Assembly (NCBI GenBank): GCA_029931535.1
Contig: JAQPZY010001256.1
Coordinates: forward strand, 929,001-993,000
DNA: 64,000 nucleotides
Direction: 5' to 3'
Source: Margaritifera margaritifera
Lineage: Eukaryota; Mollusca; Bivalvia; Unionida; Margaritiferidae
The notes under the pieces were generated by a model. The model made no database searches. It was not told the DNA's origin and was given only the letters and a program-made list of their open reading frames with translations. The position numbers and the translations under genes are program-made. Positions 36,870-49,917 of this stretch are shown piece by piece; the first letter of the stretch is position 1; each line of letters begins with the position of its first letter.

Positions 36870-38095
36870 AAATTTGGAGAGCCATGGATCCTTTTTATAT
36901 CAATTAATAAACACAAGATCTTTAAGGTTCGTAATTGAAATGTGTCAATGTGGTCAGGTATGCACATTAACTCAAATTCAATTAAATATTAATTGTTACT
37001 AATATAGTATAAACATAGTCTGCACCTTAAATGTCATCAAAAAACATCCAGACGATAGTTATTGATTGCTATGGACTTTTACAATGGTGACCAGGTACAA
37101 AACTGGGTAAAGTAAAGAGGACGTCGGTCAATCATAACAAATAACGGTAGTATTCATTTTTTTTCTTCAAAACACGTGCAGCAATCATTGCGACATCACA
37201 GCGCGTGACATTCAATCCGGTTTGTAATGGATCGCAGCTCTAGGTTGACCTCGTCCAAAAATGTCCACGTAATTTAACATTGATTTTGCTGTATTTCTCG
37301 GGGAGTGGTTAAAATGAGGAATCCAAGGAATATGGATGTATGCGGATCTAAATAATGTAAATAATCGCCATTTAAAGGTATGTGAAATCAAATTCTAGAA
37401 AACTACACCCATTGCTGAAATAGTCGGTACTGAACGCCTGCCTACACGACCTGCATGACTTGTTCTTTTGTTTATATCAAAGTAAAGCGGATGCGTCACA
37501 ATGACAGAAAACACATAATCCGGATATCAATATAATCTACGGCTACCAACTCTTTGAAGTAAATGTATGAAAACAATGTAATAATCTCCGATTCTTCAAG
37601 GTGAAAAACATTTTCTTGGATGCTCTTATAAGTGGCTAATCCCATAGCTTAGCTTAATTGTCATACAATCTCATATGTGCCGCTTAATGCGTGTAACCAG
37701 TTTTGCATTACTATAGTGTAAACGTTAGCAAGGGATAGGGCAATTAGTATTCATTAATGCCAAGTGAGCACTAATTAAAGGTGACGCAGGCAATATGTTC
37801 CCCATTCATAGGTCACATGCTTCGCTTTGTACACAAAGTTTACAGCTTTCGATATAAGTACGGCAAGTAGACGATCTTCGTAATGGTATGGGGTCTACAT
37901 GTGAATAAATACTAATAATTTACTAGTCTTTCAAACAACTTCAAAATAAAATTCCGCATTTAATCAGCTCGATCGAAGTTTTCTCAGGCAAATTAAATTT
38001 TGTTTATTCGACAAGCCCGACGGGCACTTCACTTAGAATACAAGAGGGGCCCGATCTGAAATTAATGGGGCCCCGGACGGGCCATCGGATATTTT
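36870..38095. other. No supported gene
   Basis: AT-rich intergenic DNA. No repeats of note and no ORF with a recognisable domain. Confidence 0.5.
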
Positions 38096-38098
38096 GAG

Positions 38099-38100
<2 letters not shown>

Positions 38101-38177
<77 letters not shown>
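38101..38177. repeat. (AT)n microsatellite
   Basis: About 76 bp of AT, adjacent to the 3' region of the Penelope-like element. Confidence 0.9.
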
Positions 38178-38180
<3 letters not shown>

Positions 38181-38225
38181 GCACACACACATTTTTAACA
38201 GCGTAAATTCAAAACGGTTTCCCAA

Positions 38226-38254
38226 CGTTTCGAGCTAAACAAGCTCTTCGTCAG
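38226..38254 (-). ncRNA. Hammerhead-ribozyme core in the Penelope-like element
   Basis: On the minus strand CTGACGA, then a stem II AGAGC-TTGTTTA-GCTC, then GAAAC: the conserved core CUGANGA / stem II / GAAA. Hammerhead motifs are known in the terminal repeats of Penelope-like elements. Stems I and III and the cleavage site are not clear from inspection. Confidence 0.6.
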
Positions 38255-38591
38255 CTTATATATACAAAACAAACTTTAAAACTTTAAACACTAAATCTAC
38301 GAACAATTCTGGCATGCTAGAATCAATAGGTGGAATTTACAATAAGAGATATAAAAAAAGAAAATTGTGCAACAATAATAAACGAGTGGGTTTTATGTCT
38401 TTATCACATAGAGAACCAACATGTTTTGACCTAATTCCAGGATGTGAACAAAGAACGGAAACACAGCGTGACAAGCAATCAACGCCATCTACAATATTTG
38501 CTAAAGAAATTATATCCCGGTAGAGTTATGCATGGAGGTTCTAAAGGAAAGATGCCAAGAGAATTGTGTAGCGGGATAATGGACACAAACT

Positions 38592-38594
<3 letters not shown>

Positions 38595-38627
<33 letters not shown>

Positions 38628-38690
38628 TAAAAATAAAAAATATAAAAAAAATTAAAAAATAAAAAAATAAATAATAATAATAATAAATGT
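38595..38690. repeat. (AAT)n microsatellite and A-rich tract
   Basis: (AATA)n/(AAT)n at 38,595-38,625 followed by A-rich DNA; lies within the PLE region and may be a later expansion. Confidence 0.75.
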
Positions 38691-40270
38691 AATTACTTGG
38701 GTAAACATTATCGCAAACACTGCGTACGGGTGAAAAACTGATGACTGGCTGTAATTTTGACAGGACTGCAACTGGAAGGTTAGCTATTTTTATTTAGATC
38801 GAACTATCCATGAGTTTTCAATAGTAGTAACAAGTACGTATGCATTCTATATCAGTCCACCCCAGGTTTTATTAAATCTGTAGTATCTCGAGGAACTCGA
38901 CTGAATGTCCAGTCGAGTTGCTGTGGTTGGCGACTTTCGCGTAGATTTTGTTACGAATATGGTTTTTGTGATTATTCATTCGCTTTCTGAAATCAACGGT
39001 TTCGCCAACATATTGAGTGGCACAGATCTTGCATGTCAGAAGATAGAATAAATTCTTGACTCGACATTTTAACTTCTGATTGATCGTGTAGCTAACTCCT
39101 GTTATAGAACTTCTGCAAGATTCGGTCTCGGGGACATATTTGCAAATTAGGTATCGCTTGTCTTTCCAACAGTATCTGCCTGAATCTGTGGTCTTGTTTG
39201 AAGTTGCCTTGATTCGTACCAGCTGGTCCTTGAGATTTTTAGGTCATCGGTACGTAACCATAGGAACTTCTTGAAATATACCATTCAGACGTTCGGATGA
39301 TTCAGTATGGTGCCAAGGCTTCTGAATGATCTGTTGTAGGTTTGGGGCATCGGGATGGAAAGTTACCACGAAGGGGACACGCTTGTTGGTTTTCTTGCTT
39401 TTATATTTCAGGAGGGCTCCTCTATTGGGGAGTCTAATTTTGTTAATAGCCTCCACAATGTAGCTCCTTCTGTATCCTCTCCTTCTAAGGTGTCCCTTGA
39501 GCTCTCCGAGTCTCTTTTCAAAGGATTAGAGCATATGCGTTTGGTACGAACGCACATACCGTAAGGGAGATGTTTTATTACGTGCTGGGGGTGGCAGCTA
39601 TTCGTAAGAAGATACTGGTGAGAATCAGTAGGTTTAAAATACAGGTCAATTCTATGTTCTCCTCAAGAAGCGTAGATTGAGTATCCAAAAAGATACTGGA
39701 CCTGTTTGATGGCTCCGACATAAATTTAATCGTAGGATGGAAGTTACCGCCGAATTTTAAAAAAATTATGAAATTGTCGCCCGTTTTGATCCATTTCTAT
39801 TCTATGTCATCAATGAATCTACACGAACTTAGATGTCTATAGGGTACATCGTTGAGAAATTTTTGCTCGAATCTTCCCATGAATATATTGGCATGCGAAG
39901 GTGCCATTTTAGTGCCCATTGCAGTCCCATTCATTTGTAGTAAGTGTTGATTGTTGAATACAAAATTGTTAAACTTGAGAACATGTGTTAAAAGTTTGAC
40001 CAAAAAAAAAAAAAAAACGTTGGTAAGGATCAGGCCGACTATCCCATGCTTCCTCACCTTCCTCGTGTGGGATGTTGGTGTATAAGGAATATACATCCAT
40101 GCTGACGAGGAGAGTGTTATATGGAAGGTCATTTGCTGGTGTTTGTTGAGATAGTCCGTGGTATCCTGGATATATGAAGGTATTTTTTTTTCAGTGGAAT
40201 GGTTGTTTCCGGAAATGATTGGATTCTCTGGGTTTCCTTCTTTGTGTATTTTAGGGAGTAAGTAAAATTG

Positions 40271-40272
<2 letters not shown>

Positions 40273-40334
<62 letters not shown>
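40273..40334. repeat. (AT)n microsatellite at the PLE truncation point
   Basis: About 62 bp of AT marking the point where reverse-transcriptase coding similarity ends. Confidence 0.85.
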
Positions 40335-40340
<6 letters not shown>

Positions 40341-41011
40341 GTTTAGGCAGTTAGGTAGATAGGTAGGTATGTATAAGCATATAACGATGTTTTTGGCACA
40401 TCTGGGACCTCAAATATCGATCAGTTCATTTGAAAATAGCGACCGGGATATAGCTCGTCACTTTCCGTAAACGCGAAAGAAATTCGGATAGTGTTCATCG
40501 GAGTGATTTGCATCAAATCGGCGTAAAAGGTTGCCGGAAATAAAGCTGTCTTCCACAAAATGAGAGGATAGTGTTTGTCACCATAGCAGCAAGTATGACA
40601 TAGTTAATTTTCCAAGAATAGTTTTAGATATGACGGACGTGCACTTCCCAAGTTTATTTCCCGTCCGACGGAAATGGGCGAGCGATATTGCGATTGTTGC
40701 AAAATAGGAGTTCGGTGTCATTATACTACACATCTGTAATAAACCTTTCTGTCTGGAATACTGTAACAAAAAATAATAATCATGAGCAAAATGCAAGGCA
40801 CGTGCATGACATTTAGAGTCTGAATTAGCTGAATGTAATGCACTGAACCTCAAGTTTGTTAAAGTCAACCAACTTGTGTCCTCTGTACTTATTGACATGA
40901 TGTAACCGGTGGTTGCAAACATGGGCAATACTATCTGTGTCGGCCTGTATAGTTAGAAAATTGGACAAAAACAGATGACTGTAGAACTGTAGGTGAAAAT
41001 GAAACATACTT

Positions 41012-41440
41012 TAGGGGCCGTCCATATATGACGTCACTCACCAAGGGGGGAAGGGGGGAGGGGGTCCGACTTGTGTGATGATGTGTGACAATAGGAGGGG
41101 GGGGGGTTGAAAAATTAGACCTCACAAAAACACAACTATAATTTTTCTCTTTAGTATAGGTATCCAGTGGACTAAACCAGGATTGATCAAGATATTTTTT
41201 AAAGGATTAAATAATTCAGAACGCGGTGTTGTATTGTTGTGTGTTTTTCTAATACAAAGTGATTTCATACCAATTTTATTTGTGAAATTTTTTATTCGGG
41301 GGGTTGGGGTGGAGGCAAACTTTGTGACGTAATATATGAGAGGGGGTCTGAGTTTTTTGTGACAAAATGTGACGAGGTGGAGGGGGGTAGAAAATCAGCC
41401 AAACTTGTGTGACGTCATATATGAATGGCCCTTTATACGG
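41012..41440. repeat. MITE-like element with terminal inverted repeats
   Basis: Left end AGGGGCCGTCCATATATGAC-GTCAC (41,012 on) is matched inverted by GTGACGTCATATATGAATGGCCCT (about 41,410-41,434). The inside is G-rich and has subterminal copies of TGTGACGT-type sequence. No ORF is present. The target duplication is not resolved. Confidence 0.7.
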
Positions 41441-41973
41441 TGCTATATTACCAATCTATGTAACATTATGCAAGGTATCGTATCAATTACCAGTGTTAGG
41501 AATGTCCTTGTCAGACACGTCAATCCCCCCCCCCCCCCCCCCCCCCGGCATCCTGCAAAGTTTGTACAGCACAGTACGTTGCTAAGCCTTTTCACAAATC
41601 AACAATTTTTCACAACTTGCAGTGACAATAGGGTGTGATACCTGAGGACATTAATAACGCATTTGGAAACAGGAAAAATACTTTTATAGTCATAGTAATA
41701 TTAGTAGTAGTATCATAAGTAGGGAAATATATCCTGTGCGCACATAACTGAGAAATTTGTTATAAGAAAAGAATTTAAAATTTAATATTAAATATTTAAT
41801 CGATATTTTTGTTTAAAGCAGAAACTATTCCCCTTATCCACGACCATAAAAGTGTGCGCAATGATGTCGAGCGATAAGTTAATACAACCTAGTTCCCCAT
41901 ACAAAGAATGACAATTGTACCATTGACAAAGACATAGAAACAATACAAATTAGGTCAGTATAAGGAACAACTA

Positions 41974-42034
<61 letters not shown>

Positions 42035-42299
42035 GAGAGGGGGGGGGAATATTACCGTACATATTAGAACGTTATGGTCATTGAGTGCAAGATAACAAAA
42101 TCATAACTTTATATCGTTCTACCTAGAATGATATGATGAATAAAATTAAACTACATGGGACGTGAATTCAGTAAACAGTACATTATATAGCTAACGTAAC
42201 AAGGCTAGAAGTAACATGGAATAAGCATTTAACAAGTTTTAAGATAGAAACAAAAGAGAAATTATACCTTGCATTGGTGGTTTGAAGCGCAACACAGAT

Positions 42300-42300
<1 letters not shown>
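41441..42300. other. No supported gene; poly-C and (GA)n tracts
   Basis: C run at about 41,525-41,546, (GA)n at 41,978-42,031 followed by G-run. Otherwise AT-rich. Confidence 0.55.
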
Positions 42301-42615
<315 letters not shown>

Positions 42616-42977
42616 TAGATAATCTGAGTAAAACAGTATCTCCCGTGCTTTTTTAGTATGTATCACCTCCAGATTTCCAACATCACTATACCCTTCATAG
42701 CCGCACCCGAAAGGGTGATTAAAATGTATAAATCTTAGATACACCTAAACAACTCCCTTAAATAATCAAAATGTATAAATCTCGATACACCTAAACAACT
42801 CCCTTAATTAATATCAATATCTCAAAGTTGAGCCTTCTTATATGTATAGCTTGGCGGGAGTTGAATGACATTAGGAACTCGAGTATATAGATGCTAAATG
42901 CGCAGGCATGCGCATAGGGGTAGGATATTTTGTTTCCTTTTTCCCTAGTATATTTTGTCTTTTTTTCTGTTTTACAG

Positions 42978-43206
42978 ATTGAACCAGGCAAGTAACAATG
43001 GGCATGATAACGAACGGAGAGATAAATAATGGAAACATCCAACAATCCCCTGAAAAGTCCGACCAAGGAGATTCGGAAACCATACACGTAAAAGATGGCG
43101 ACGGGTCGAAATCGTCTGCTACCTCCACAGAACTTGTCAAAAGACAGTCCGTACTCAAGAAATTCCGGAATGGAATGGTTCACTTTCTTGAAAAAGTTTT
43201 ATATAG
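42978..43206 (+). CDS. PTCHD-like: Patched-domain protein, exon with start codon (CDS from 42,998)
   Basis: A pyrimidine-rich acceptor (TTTTTTCTGTTTTACAG, ending 42,977) opens an exon with a short 5' UTR part and the ATG at 42,998. It encodes a 69-residue hydrophilic cytoplasmic N-terminus rich in Ser/Asp/Lys, ending KKFRNGMVHFLEKVLY. The donor is TATAG/GTAATA at 43,206/43,207, phase 2. Joined with the next exon it makes codon AGC and runs straight into the first membrane helix. An upstream non-coding exon is implied by the acceptor but lies unseen. Confidence 0.75.
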
Positions 43207-45919
43207 GTAATACGAAAATGTATGGAGTAAAAAATAAAGTGAAATGAATGGCAAAGAAAATTACCCAAACACCGACAAATACCATATTTTTTAATCGAAT
43301 ACTGCGCACCGTATATATCCTAATGCTACATCAAGACGCAAGTAGTACGGTTGTAACCAGATAAAACCATAACTGAGTTTGTCATAAATTTGACATGAAT
43401 AATAAAATCTTATATGCAGTGACTTGGGTGTCTGCAGCCTAGTAACGATTATTATTACGTATCTATTACATTTCTCAGCCTATCGATGTAGATCATTCTT
43501 CTGAATGGAAAATAAACTTTAGAATAACAAAAAGGAAAAATGCAATAGTAAATTATGAATGCAAAAAATTATTATAACGTTAGGTAATGAAACTACACTT
43601 AAATCAAAATTACATGATAAGAACATGTTTTGAAATATTTATTTTTATCAACAAGAGATTGTAAAGAAAAGAAATATCACACTGAAAGAATTTGTACCTA
43701 ATAAATCAGTGTCTTCGAGTGTGAAAAATATCACATTGAAAGTATTTTGCCTAATAAATTTTTATTTTCCAGCGTTAAATTTATTGCACTAAAAGAGTTT
43801 TTACCTAAAAAAAAGGAACATATTCCAGCCAGAAAAATTCTTCTATAATTTTTATTTTTTAAAATTTTTCTTTTTTTTTATTATCTAGGAATTTTTTCAG
43901 CGTTAAAAATAGCGCATGATCTCAAGCAACTAAGTTTACGAGCTACATAACTTGACTGTATGATTTGGAATATTAAATACCGTATTTAAAAAATAAATGT
44001 CGCCGATTGGATGAAAATAATGAAGGGAAATAGTTACGTAATTTTTTTAGAACAATCCTACGTATGGGTAAATTGTACGCAATAGTAGGCTTGAACCCAA
44101 AACCATTTTCATTTTATCGTTGTCGCCACGCAGGTACTACCATATCTAAACGGGGAGGTCTCTATCAGGCCGAATTTTGATAGAGGGGGCCCCTAAAAGG
44201 AATATTTCTCAAAAAGGAGCCGCGCAGCATATAGTTTTCATCGTTTTAAAAATTAATATCTTCGAAATATGGTGAATTTTCAGATTTTAACATTACGGTC
44301 TATGGCAATTGAACTAGTTGTCTGTGCCCTAAAGCAACAATTGAAACTAGTGGATAAAGAGACTTGTAAAATATGCCCAGTTACTTCCTCACCGTTTTAT
44401 CGGACATTTAGGGTGAAGTTGTTTTTAATATTTAAAAATAAGTTCTATTGTGTAAGTTTTGAACCCTTTTACTTACAGCACAAATATTTAGCTAAGCTTG
44501 ATTTTAAAATGTGTATCCTAAGATATCTTAATGAAAAGACGTGTAATGCATTTTGTTAGCAACGCTCTTAATAGCGTATGACCCCCAAAACCTACATGTA
44601 ATAAGTTTGATCCCAAAAATCTACATGTAATAAGTGATGGAGCCCAAATATCTACCTGAAATAAATGTGACCTCCAAAGTCTACATGTAATAGGTTTAAC
44701 CCCCAAAATCTACCTGTAATAAGTTTCGAGCACATATATGTATGATTAATAATTCTTGACTTTCAAAAGTGGAACTAGATGATGACAATTAATAACGGTT
44801 AGAGAAGAAATGCGTACAGTTTTTAGGCTAACGTCTGTCTAAAAATATTACAATTTCCTTATTTTGTCAAACCAGGTACATGTAGCAGCAAAAAACAATA
44901 GGACCACTAAAAGAGGTTATATGGTCACTATCTGTTAAGTCTGGTATCTTGCTTTTGTAAATAGCAATTATTTTCTGCTAATTTGTTCTGATTGTTCTCT
45001 AATTTACATCCATTTCCTCAATTGTTTGCCTGAGTTTATTACGAGTGGATATATCTCACCCTCGGATACACTCAACTGGTCAAGCAAACAAAAAATTCCT
45101 ATTGAAAATTGACAAAATTAAAAAAATTTCATTTCATTAATGCCGAAAAAAACCGATTGGTTTCACAAAGCTAGTGCAAATTAGTCTTTGAGGAAGGAGA
45201 AGTGGGTTCCGAGATTTACTTGCCTTTTTTTTTACTGCAATGATCGAATGCTCACACCTCTTTTATAAACATTTTCCATACATGTCCCTCCAAAGCAAGA
45301 AAGAAAAATGCCACCGATAGGATGGAAGCACTTTCAATAACGTTGAGTAATTTAAAAAAAACTGCTAAACTTTCTAATGTTTTATATCGACTAGGAGCCT
45401 AACACAGATTACCTCCCTTTTGTTAGAGTCCTGATGCAGTGTGCGTCATTATTCATTTAGATTAGGATATACACTACATATCCATATAGGAACCAATTAC
45501 TTCTTTCTATTTATATCAAGAAGCTTCTCGGGGAGGGGGATATTATATTCTGTTGTTGTAAATTGTATCAATTTATCATTACAGCCACTACGAAATTGAA
45601 ACAAATAGCTCGATATCTTCAAAACGGTAATTGCAAGACAACTATAGTTTTTTTTCTCTTGTTCGAGGAAAACAACTCTTGGCTATGAATACTAATTATG
45701 AAACCAAAATTTGATCTGAGGTTGCAGGCAACTAATTATTGTACGAGCTATTGAAGCAAACAAAGTTACTGATAGAAAAATGATGAATTATATCTGTTTG
45801 AAATTGTATGTTTCCAAAAGAAAGTTTTATATACAGAAATTAACATCCCCATATTACTGAAGTGCAATTAATATCATAGAATGATTGAATATTTAGCAAG
45901 TGAATGTATTCAAACACTC

Positions 45920-45956
<37 letters not shown>

Positions 45957-46031
45957 AACTTATTAAGTACATGTAGCTTGATTTCTCTTCATTCAGGACT
46001 ATTGACGTATCACCAGCGCCTAGATAAGCAC

Positions 46032-46066
<35 letters not shown>

Positions 46067-48009
46067 CAACAACAGGTAACTAGTCATAAATTTAGGGTGT
46101 CTGTAAAAATAGATAGTAAAGCTATGAAAATTTGAATTCGTGCATGGTATGTAGAAAAAAAAACTACGTATATGTTTAACCATAATACCTGATGTTTTTG
46201 AAAGGTTAGAAGGACTTAGCGCTTTACATTTATTTACGTAATGATTCATAATAGTTTGTGATACAGATTGGTCGATACTGATTATGCTTCCTTCTAAACC
46301 AATAGGTAAACTTGAACATCGGTCTTATTTTTAGCATTATTCCAACATCCTGTGAGTTTTGATCGAATCTTTAAAGAGTAGGCGTGCAGAGAAAAGGCGA
46401 CACAATTCGTATGACTAGAACCATTACTTCGTACACTCTATGTTCATGAATAATGTCTTCCATTTGTCTTGTATTGAAATCAGATAGTAAAATTGTACTT
46501 GCTAAATCAGTCAAAGGTACTTTTGCCCATAGCATTATTTTTACAACCGTTCATACAATTTCTCCCAATTATTTACTGAATGGTGTATCAACAGGATATA
46601 AAATGTCATAGAATTCACTTCCTTTCTATTTTGTATTCTATATAGCAAATTAATGCATCTTAGGTAAATATAGCTGCAAGATGGTTGTAGAAAGTTTTTA
46701 ATATTAAATAATTTTCATAGACTGTAAAGTAATCATCATGCTATTTATCTTCTCTACACATAATATTACCACTCTGTACATAATATTACAACTCTATACA
46801 TAATATTTCCAATCTGTACATAATATTACCAGTCTGTACATAATATTACCACTCTATACATAATATTACCATTCTGTACATAATATTACCACTCTGTACA
46901 TAATATTACCACTCTGTACATACTATTTCCACTCTGTACATAATATTACCACTCTATACATAATATTACCACTCTGTACATAATATTACCACTCTGTACA
47001 TTCTATTTCCACTCTGTACATAATATTACAACTCTATACATAATATTACCACTCTATGCATACTATTATCACTCTGTATATAATATTACCACTCTGTACA
47101 TACTATTTCCACTCTGTACATAATATTACGAGTCTATACATAATATTACCACTCCATACATAATATTACCACTCTATGCATAAAATGACCACTCTATACA
47201 TAATATTACCACTCTGTACATACGATTTCCACTCTATACATAATATTACCACTCTATGCATAATATTACCACTCTATACATACTATTTCCACTCTATACA
47301 TAATATTACCATTCTATGCATAATATTACTATTCTATACATACTAATTCCACTCTATGCATAATATTACCATTCTATGCATAATATTACCACTCTATACA
47401 TAATATTACCACTCTATACATACTATTTCCACTCAATACATAATATTACCACTCTATGCATAATATTACCACTCTATACATACTATTTCCACTCAATACA
47501 TAATATTACCACTCTATACATAATATTACCACTCTATGCATACTATTTCCACTCTATATATACTATTTCCACTCTATATATACTATTACCACTCTATACA
47601 TAATATTACCAGCCTTTACATAATATTACCACTCTATACATACTATTTCCACTCTATACATAATATTACCACTCTATACATACTATTTCCACTCTATACA
47701 TAATATTACTACTCTATGCATAATATTACCACTCTATACATACTATTTCCACTCTATATATACTATTACCACTCTACACATAATATTACCAGTCTATGCA
47801 TAATATTACCACTCTATACATACTATTTCCATTCTATACATAATATTACCACTCTATGCATAATATTACCACTCTATACATACTATTTCCACTCTATATA
47901 TACTATTACCACCCTACACATAATATTACCAGTCTATACATAATATTACCACTCTATACATAATATTTCCACTCTGTACATAATATTATCACTCTATCTC
48001 TCACCTCAG
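43207..48009 (+). other. Intron 1 of the Patched-domain gene
   Basis: 4.8 kb, AT-rich. It contains a 5-copy diverged 33-bp repeat (44,577-44,725, CCCAAAATCTACATGTAATA units), (GT)n (45,926-45,955), (AAT)n (46,034-46,061) and the 20-bp minisatellite at its 3' end. No other gene is supported. Confidence 0.65.
46755..47994. repeat. 20-bp minisatellite, about 60 copies
   Basis: Units TAATATTACCACTCTATACA with variants (TACTATTTCC, ATGCA, CTGTA), 20 bp in register for 1.2 kb. It stops about 15 bp before the acceptor of exon 2, so it forms the branch-point region of intron 1. Confidence 0.96.
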
Positions 48010-48256
48010 CATCGGCTTGCTAATCGCAAAGCACCCAATAAAGACGGCTGTGTTAGTTCCTATACTATGTATTGTGTGTGCCGTGGGCTTCATTCGTTAC
48101 CGACTGGACGAAGATTTTGCTAACCTCCTCTTACCCCCTACATCCCGCATCCACCTGGAGAAACACTGGATTGAGAAAAATATCCCGCTCTCCTTCCGTC
48201 CCGTCAGGATGATCTTCAAAGCAGACGACGTTTTAACAAAAGATTTCTTACTGAAG
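48010..48256 (+). CDS. PTCHD-like: Patched-domain protein, exon 2 (first membrane helix)
   Basis: Acceptor CTCTCACCTCAG/C at 48,009/48,010; donor CTGAAG/GTAATT at 48,256/48,257. It begins in phase 2 and ends in phase 0. It encodes IGLLIAKHPIKTAVLVPILC, the G-xx-I-xx-HP motif and first helix of Patched/Dispatched-type proteins. The following extracellular segment (RLDEDFANLLLPPTSRIHLE) matches the D-x-LW/L-PxxS region of PTCHD members. Confidence 0.85.
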
Positions 48257-48684
48257 GTAATTCACATATCTAAAGAGAAAGAGTCTTTCATAAAACCTTG
48301 ACAAATTACCTATTTTATAAGTTAATCAGGTAGCTGCGCACGTATCATTGTACATGTGTTTGTGTCCAACTGTTTTTGCATGTGCTTATTTGATGGTGAT
48401 TATTTCTGTCCTGGGCTTATTGTATCTGCATTCCAACTTTTATGAACGTATAACTAGCGCGAAACTGTAGATGTTGTACTCGTCTCGTGCCTTTTAACCT
48501 GGCAGGAGGAAAATAAGAAAATGAATCATATAAAAGCAAAATATGATTACTTCGCTTCTATAAATTCTGTGCTTGAGAGATCAACTGGTCCAATATCCGT
48601 GTAACTTGTTTACCCATAAATTAGTACAAGTGCATGTGCTAACAGTGCTTAGAAGAAGCGAGTGTTTAAGCAGGGATATATTGA

Positions 48685-48845
48685 GGATATGTTCTTTTCC
48701 TACGTTAATACCGGATATATTTCATCGTGTGGTACAAAAAACGGGATATTTTAACGAGTGGCGATTCCACGAGTTAAAATATACTGTTTTTAGTACCACA
48801 AGATGCAATATATCCGGTATTAACGCAGGAAAAGAAAATTTTCTT
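48685..48845. repeat. Palindromic inverted-repeat element
   Basis: Arms TTCCTACGTTAATACCGGAT / ATCCGGTATTAACGCAGGAA, with GTGGTACAAAAAACGG / CTGTTTTTAGTACCAC further in, fold into a long hairpin around about 48,766. A related palindrome with GGATATATTTCATCG is at 49,511-49,615. Confidence 0.75.
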
Positions 48846-49146
48846 TTTATTATATACCAAAGTTGCTCTAGAATCGAAGCTTAGAAGATTAAACTCACTA
48901 TTCAGCACCACACTCCACCCCCACCCACCCCTTTTATCACCTCACTTTCACAGGCTGGTCATATAAATATCAGTGACTTAAGATAGCGGTAAAATTTTCT
49001 TTTTATTATATACCAAAGTTGCTCTAGAATCGAAGCTTAGAAGATTAAACTCACTATTCAGCACCACACTCCACCCCCACCCACCCCTTTTATCACCTCA
49101 CTTTCACAGGCTGGTCATATAAATATCAGTGACTTAAGATAGCGGT
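48837..49146. repeat. 154-bp tandem duplication
   Basis: Two practically identical copies (TTTTCTTTTTATTATATACC ... CAGTGACTTAAGATAGCGGT) in direct order. The first copy starts at the edge of the palindrome, suggesting recent slippage or unequal crossover. Confidence 0.9.
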
Positions 49147-49484
49147 ATGATTGGGTTGACTAATCTGTCGCAGTAAATTATATTTTTGACATTTTGTAAA
49201 CTATTTGATCATATTTGACCACAAAGCAAGTCCGATTCATTAATGCATCACAGCGGGTTTATCATTGTTGTCAAGGAAGTAAGGGGAAATAACTTCATAG
49301 AGACGCGAACGGCGTCGACTAAAATTTCGTCTGCAAAAATTAATTTCTATGTCTGAAATGTAATGCAGTTTCTATTTATTTGTTCTAGCTCACAAAATGC
49401 TCGTTTTTGTTGCTGCAGGTATAACTTCTGTAGGCGCACACAATCCAGCGTCGCATGGCATGATGGGAAATCTTATATTTTCAC

Positions 49485-49620
49485 ATGTGAAAATATAGAG
49501 AGGATATTTGCTTGAAACGAGTGAATAACGGATATATTTCATCGAGTGGGTGAAAATACTTAAGTTTTTCACACACGAGATGAAATATATCCGTTATTCA
49601 CTCGGAGAAAGCAAATATTC
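49485..49620. repeat. Second palindromic element related to 48,685-48,845
   Basis: Arms GAATAACGGATATATTTCATCG / GATGAAATATATCCGTTATTC (about 49,520 and 49,578) with GAGGATATTTGCTT / AAGCAAATATTC outside. It shares the inner ATATCCG motif with the first palindrome. Confidence 0.75.
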
Positions 49621-49848
49621 TTTTTATTTTATGCTCAAGCGTATTGTCTAGCAATTTGTATAACACACTGAAGTAGATGATTTCTTACTCCATCCCGCGC
49701 GATAATGTCAGCGGTTTGCCGTTTATGTTTTGCTCTGTTTTGTGTATATTTGCACATAAAATATCAGTAGTTACATAATGCTTCTTCCCAATTCAAGGTA
49801 AAATATCAGATAAAAAGAAAATGAAACAAAAAAAAATGATGTCTGTTG

Positions 49849-49917
49849 CTGGATTTGAAGCCGGTTCGCCGGGATGCGAAGTGGCCATCTATACCACTAC
49901 ACCATGCGAGCTATTGA
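49849..49917 (-). repeat. tRNA-like segment (pseudogene or SINE head)
   Basis: On the minus strand GCTCGCATGGTGTAGTGG (box A-like) and GGCTTCAAATCCAGC (box B-like) have tRNA spacing, but the anticodon stem does not pair, so it is not a functional tRNA. Confidence 0.45.

Larger units (their letters stand above)
38190..40271 (-). mobile_element. Penelope-like retroelement, 5'-truncated and decayed
   Basis: Minus-strand frames give PLE reverse transcriptase motifs: LPKIHKEGNPENPI (about 40,225), [42 protein letters not shown] (39,890-39,975, written here only as the family motif GTAMGTKMAPSHANIFMG), and CRFIDDI (about 39,800). After frameshifts comes the GIY-YIG endonuclease part (FYLLTCKICATQYVGET, about 38,995-39,050). 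The 5' end stops at an (AT)n tract (40,273-40,334). A hammerhead core sits in the 3' region. Confidence 0.82.

Noticed and set aside
47376..47943. 75-aa ORFs of the HNITTLYIILPLYTYYFHSI type
   Set aside because: Frames through the 20-bp minisatellite; no start context and no domain.
49849..49917. Functional tRNA gene on the minus strand
   Set aside because: Boxes A and B are recognisable but the anticodon stem and T stem do not pair properly.
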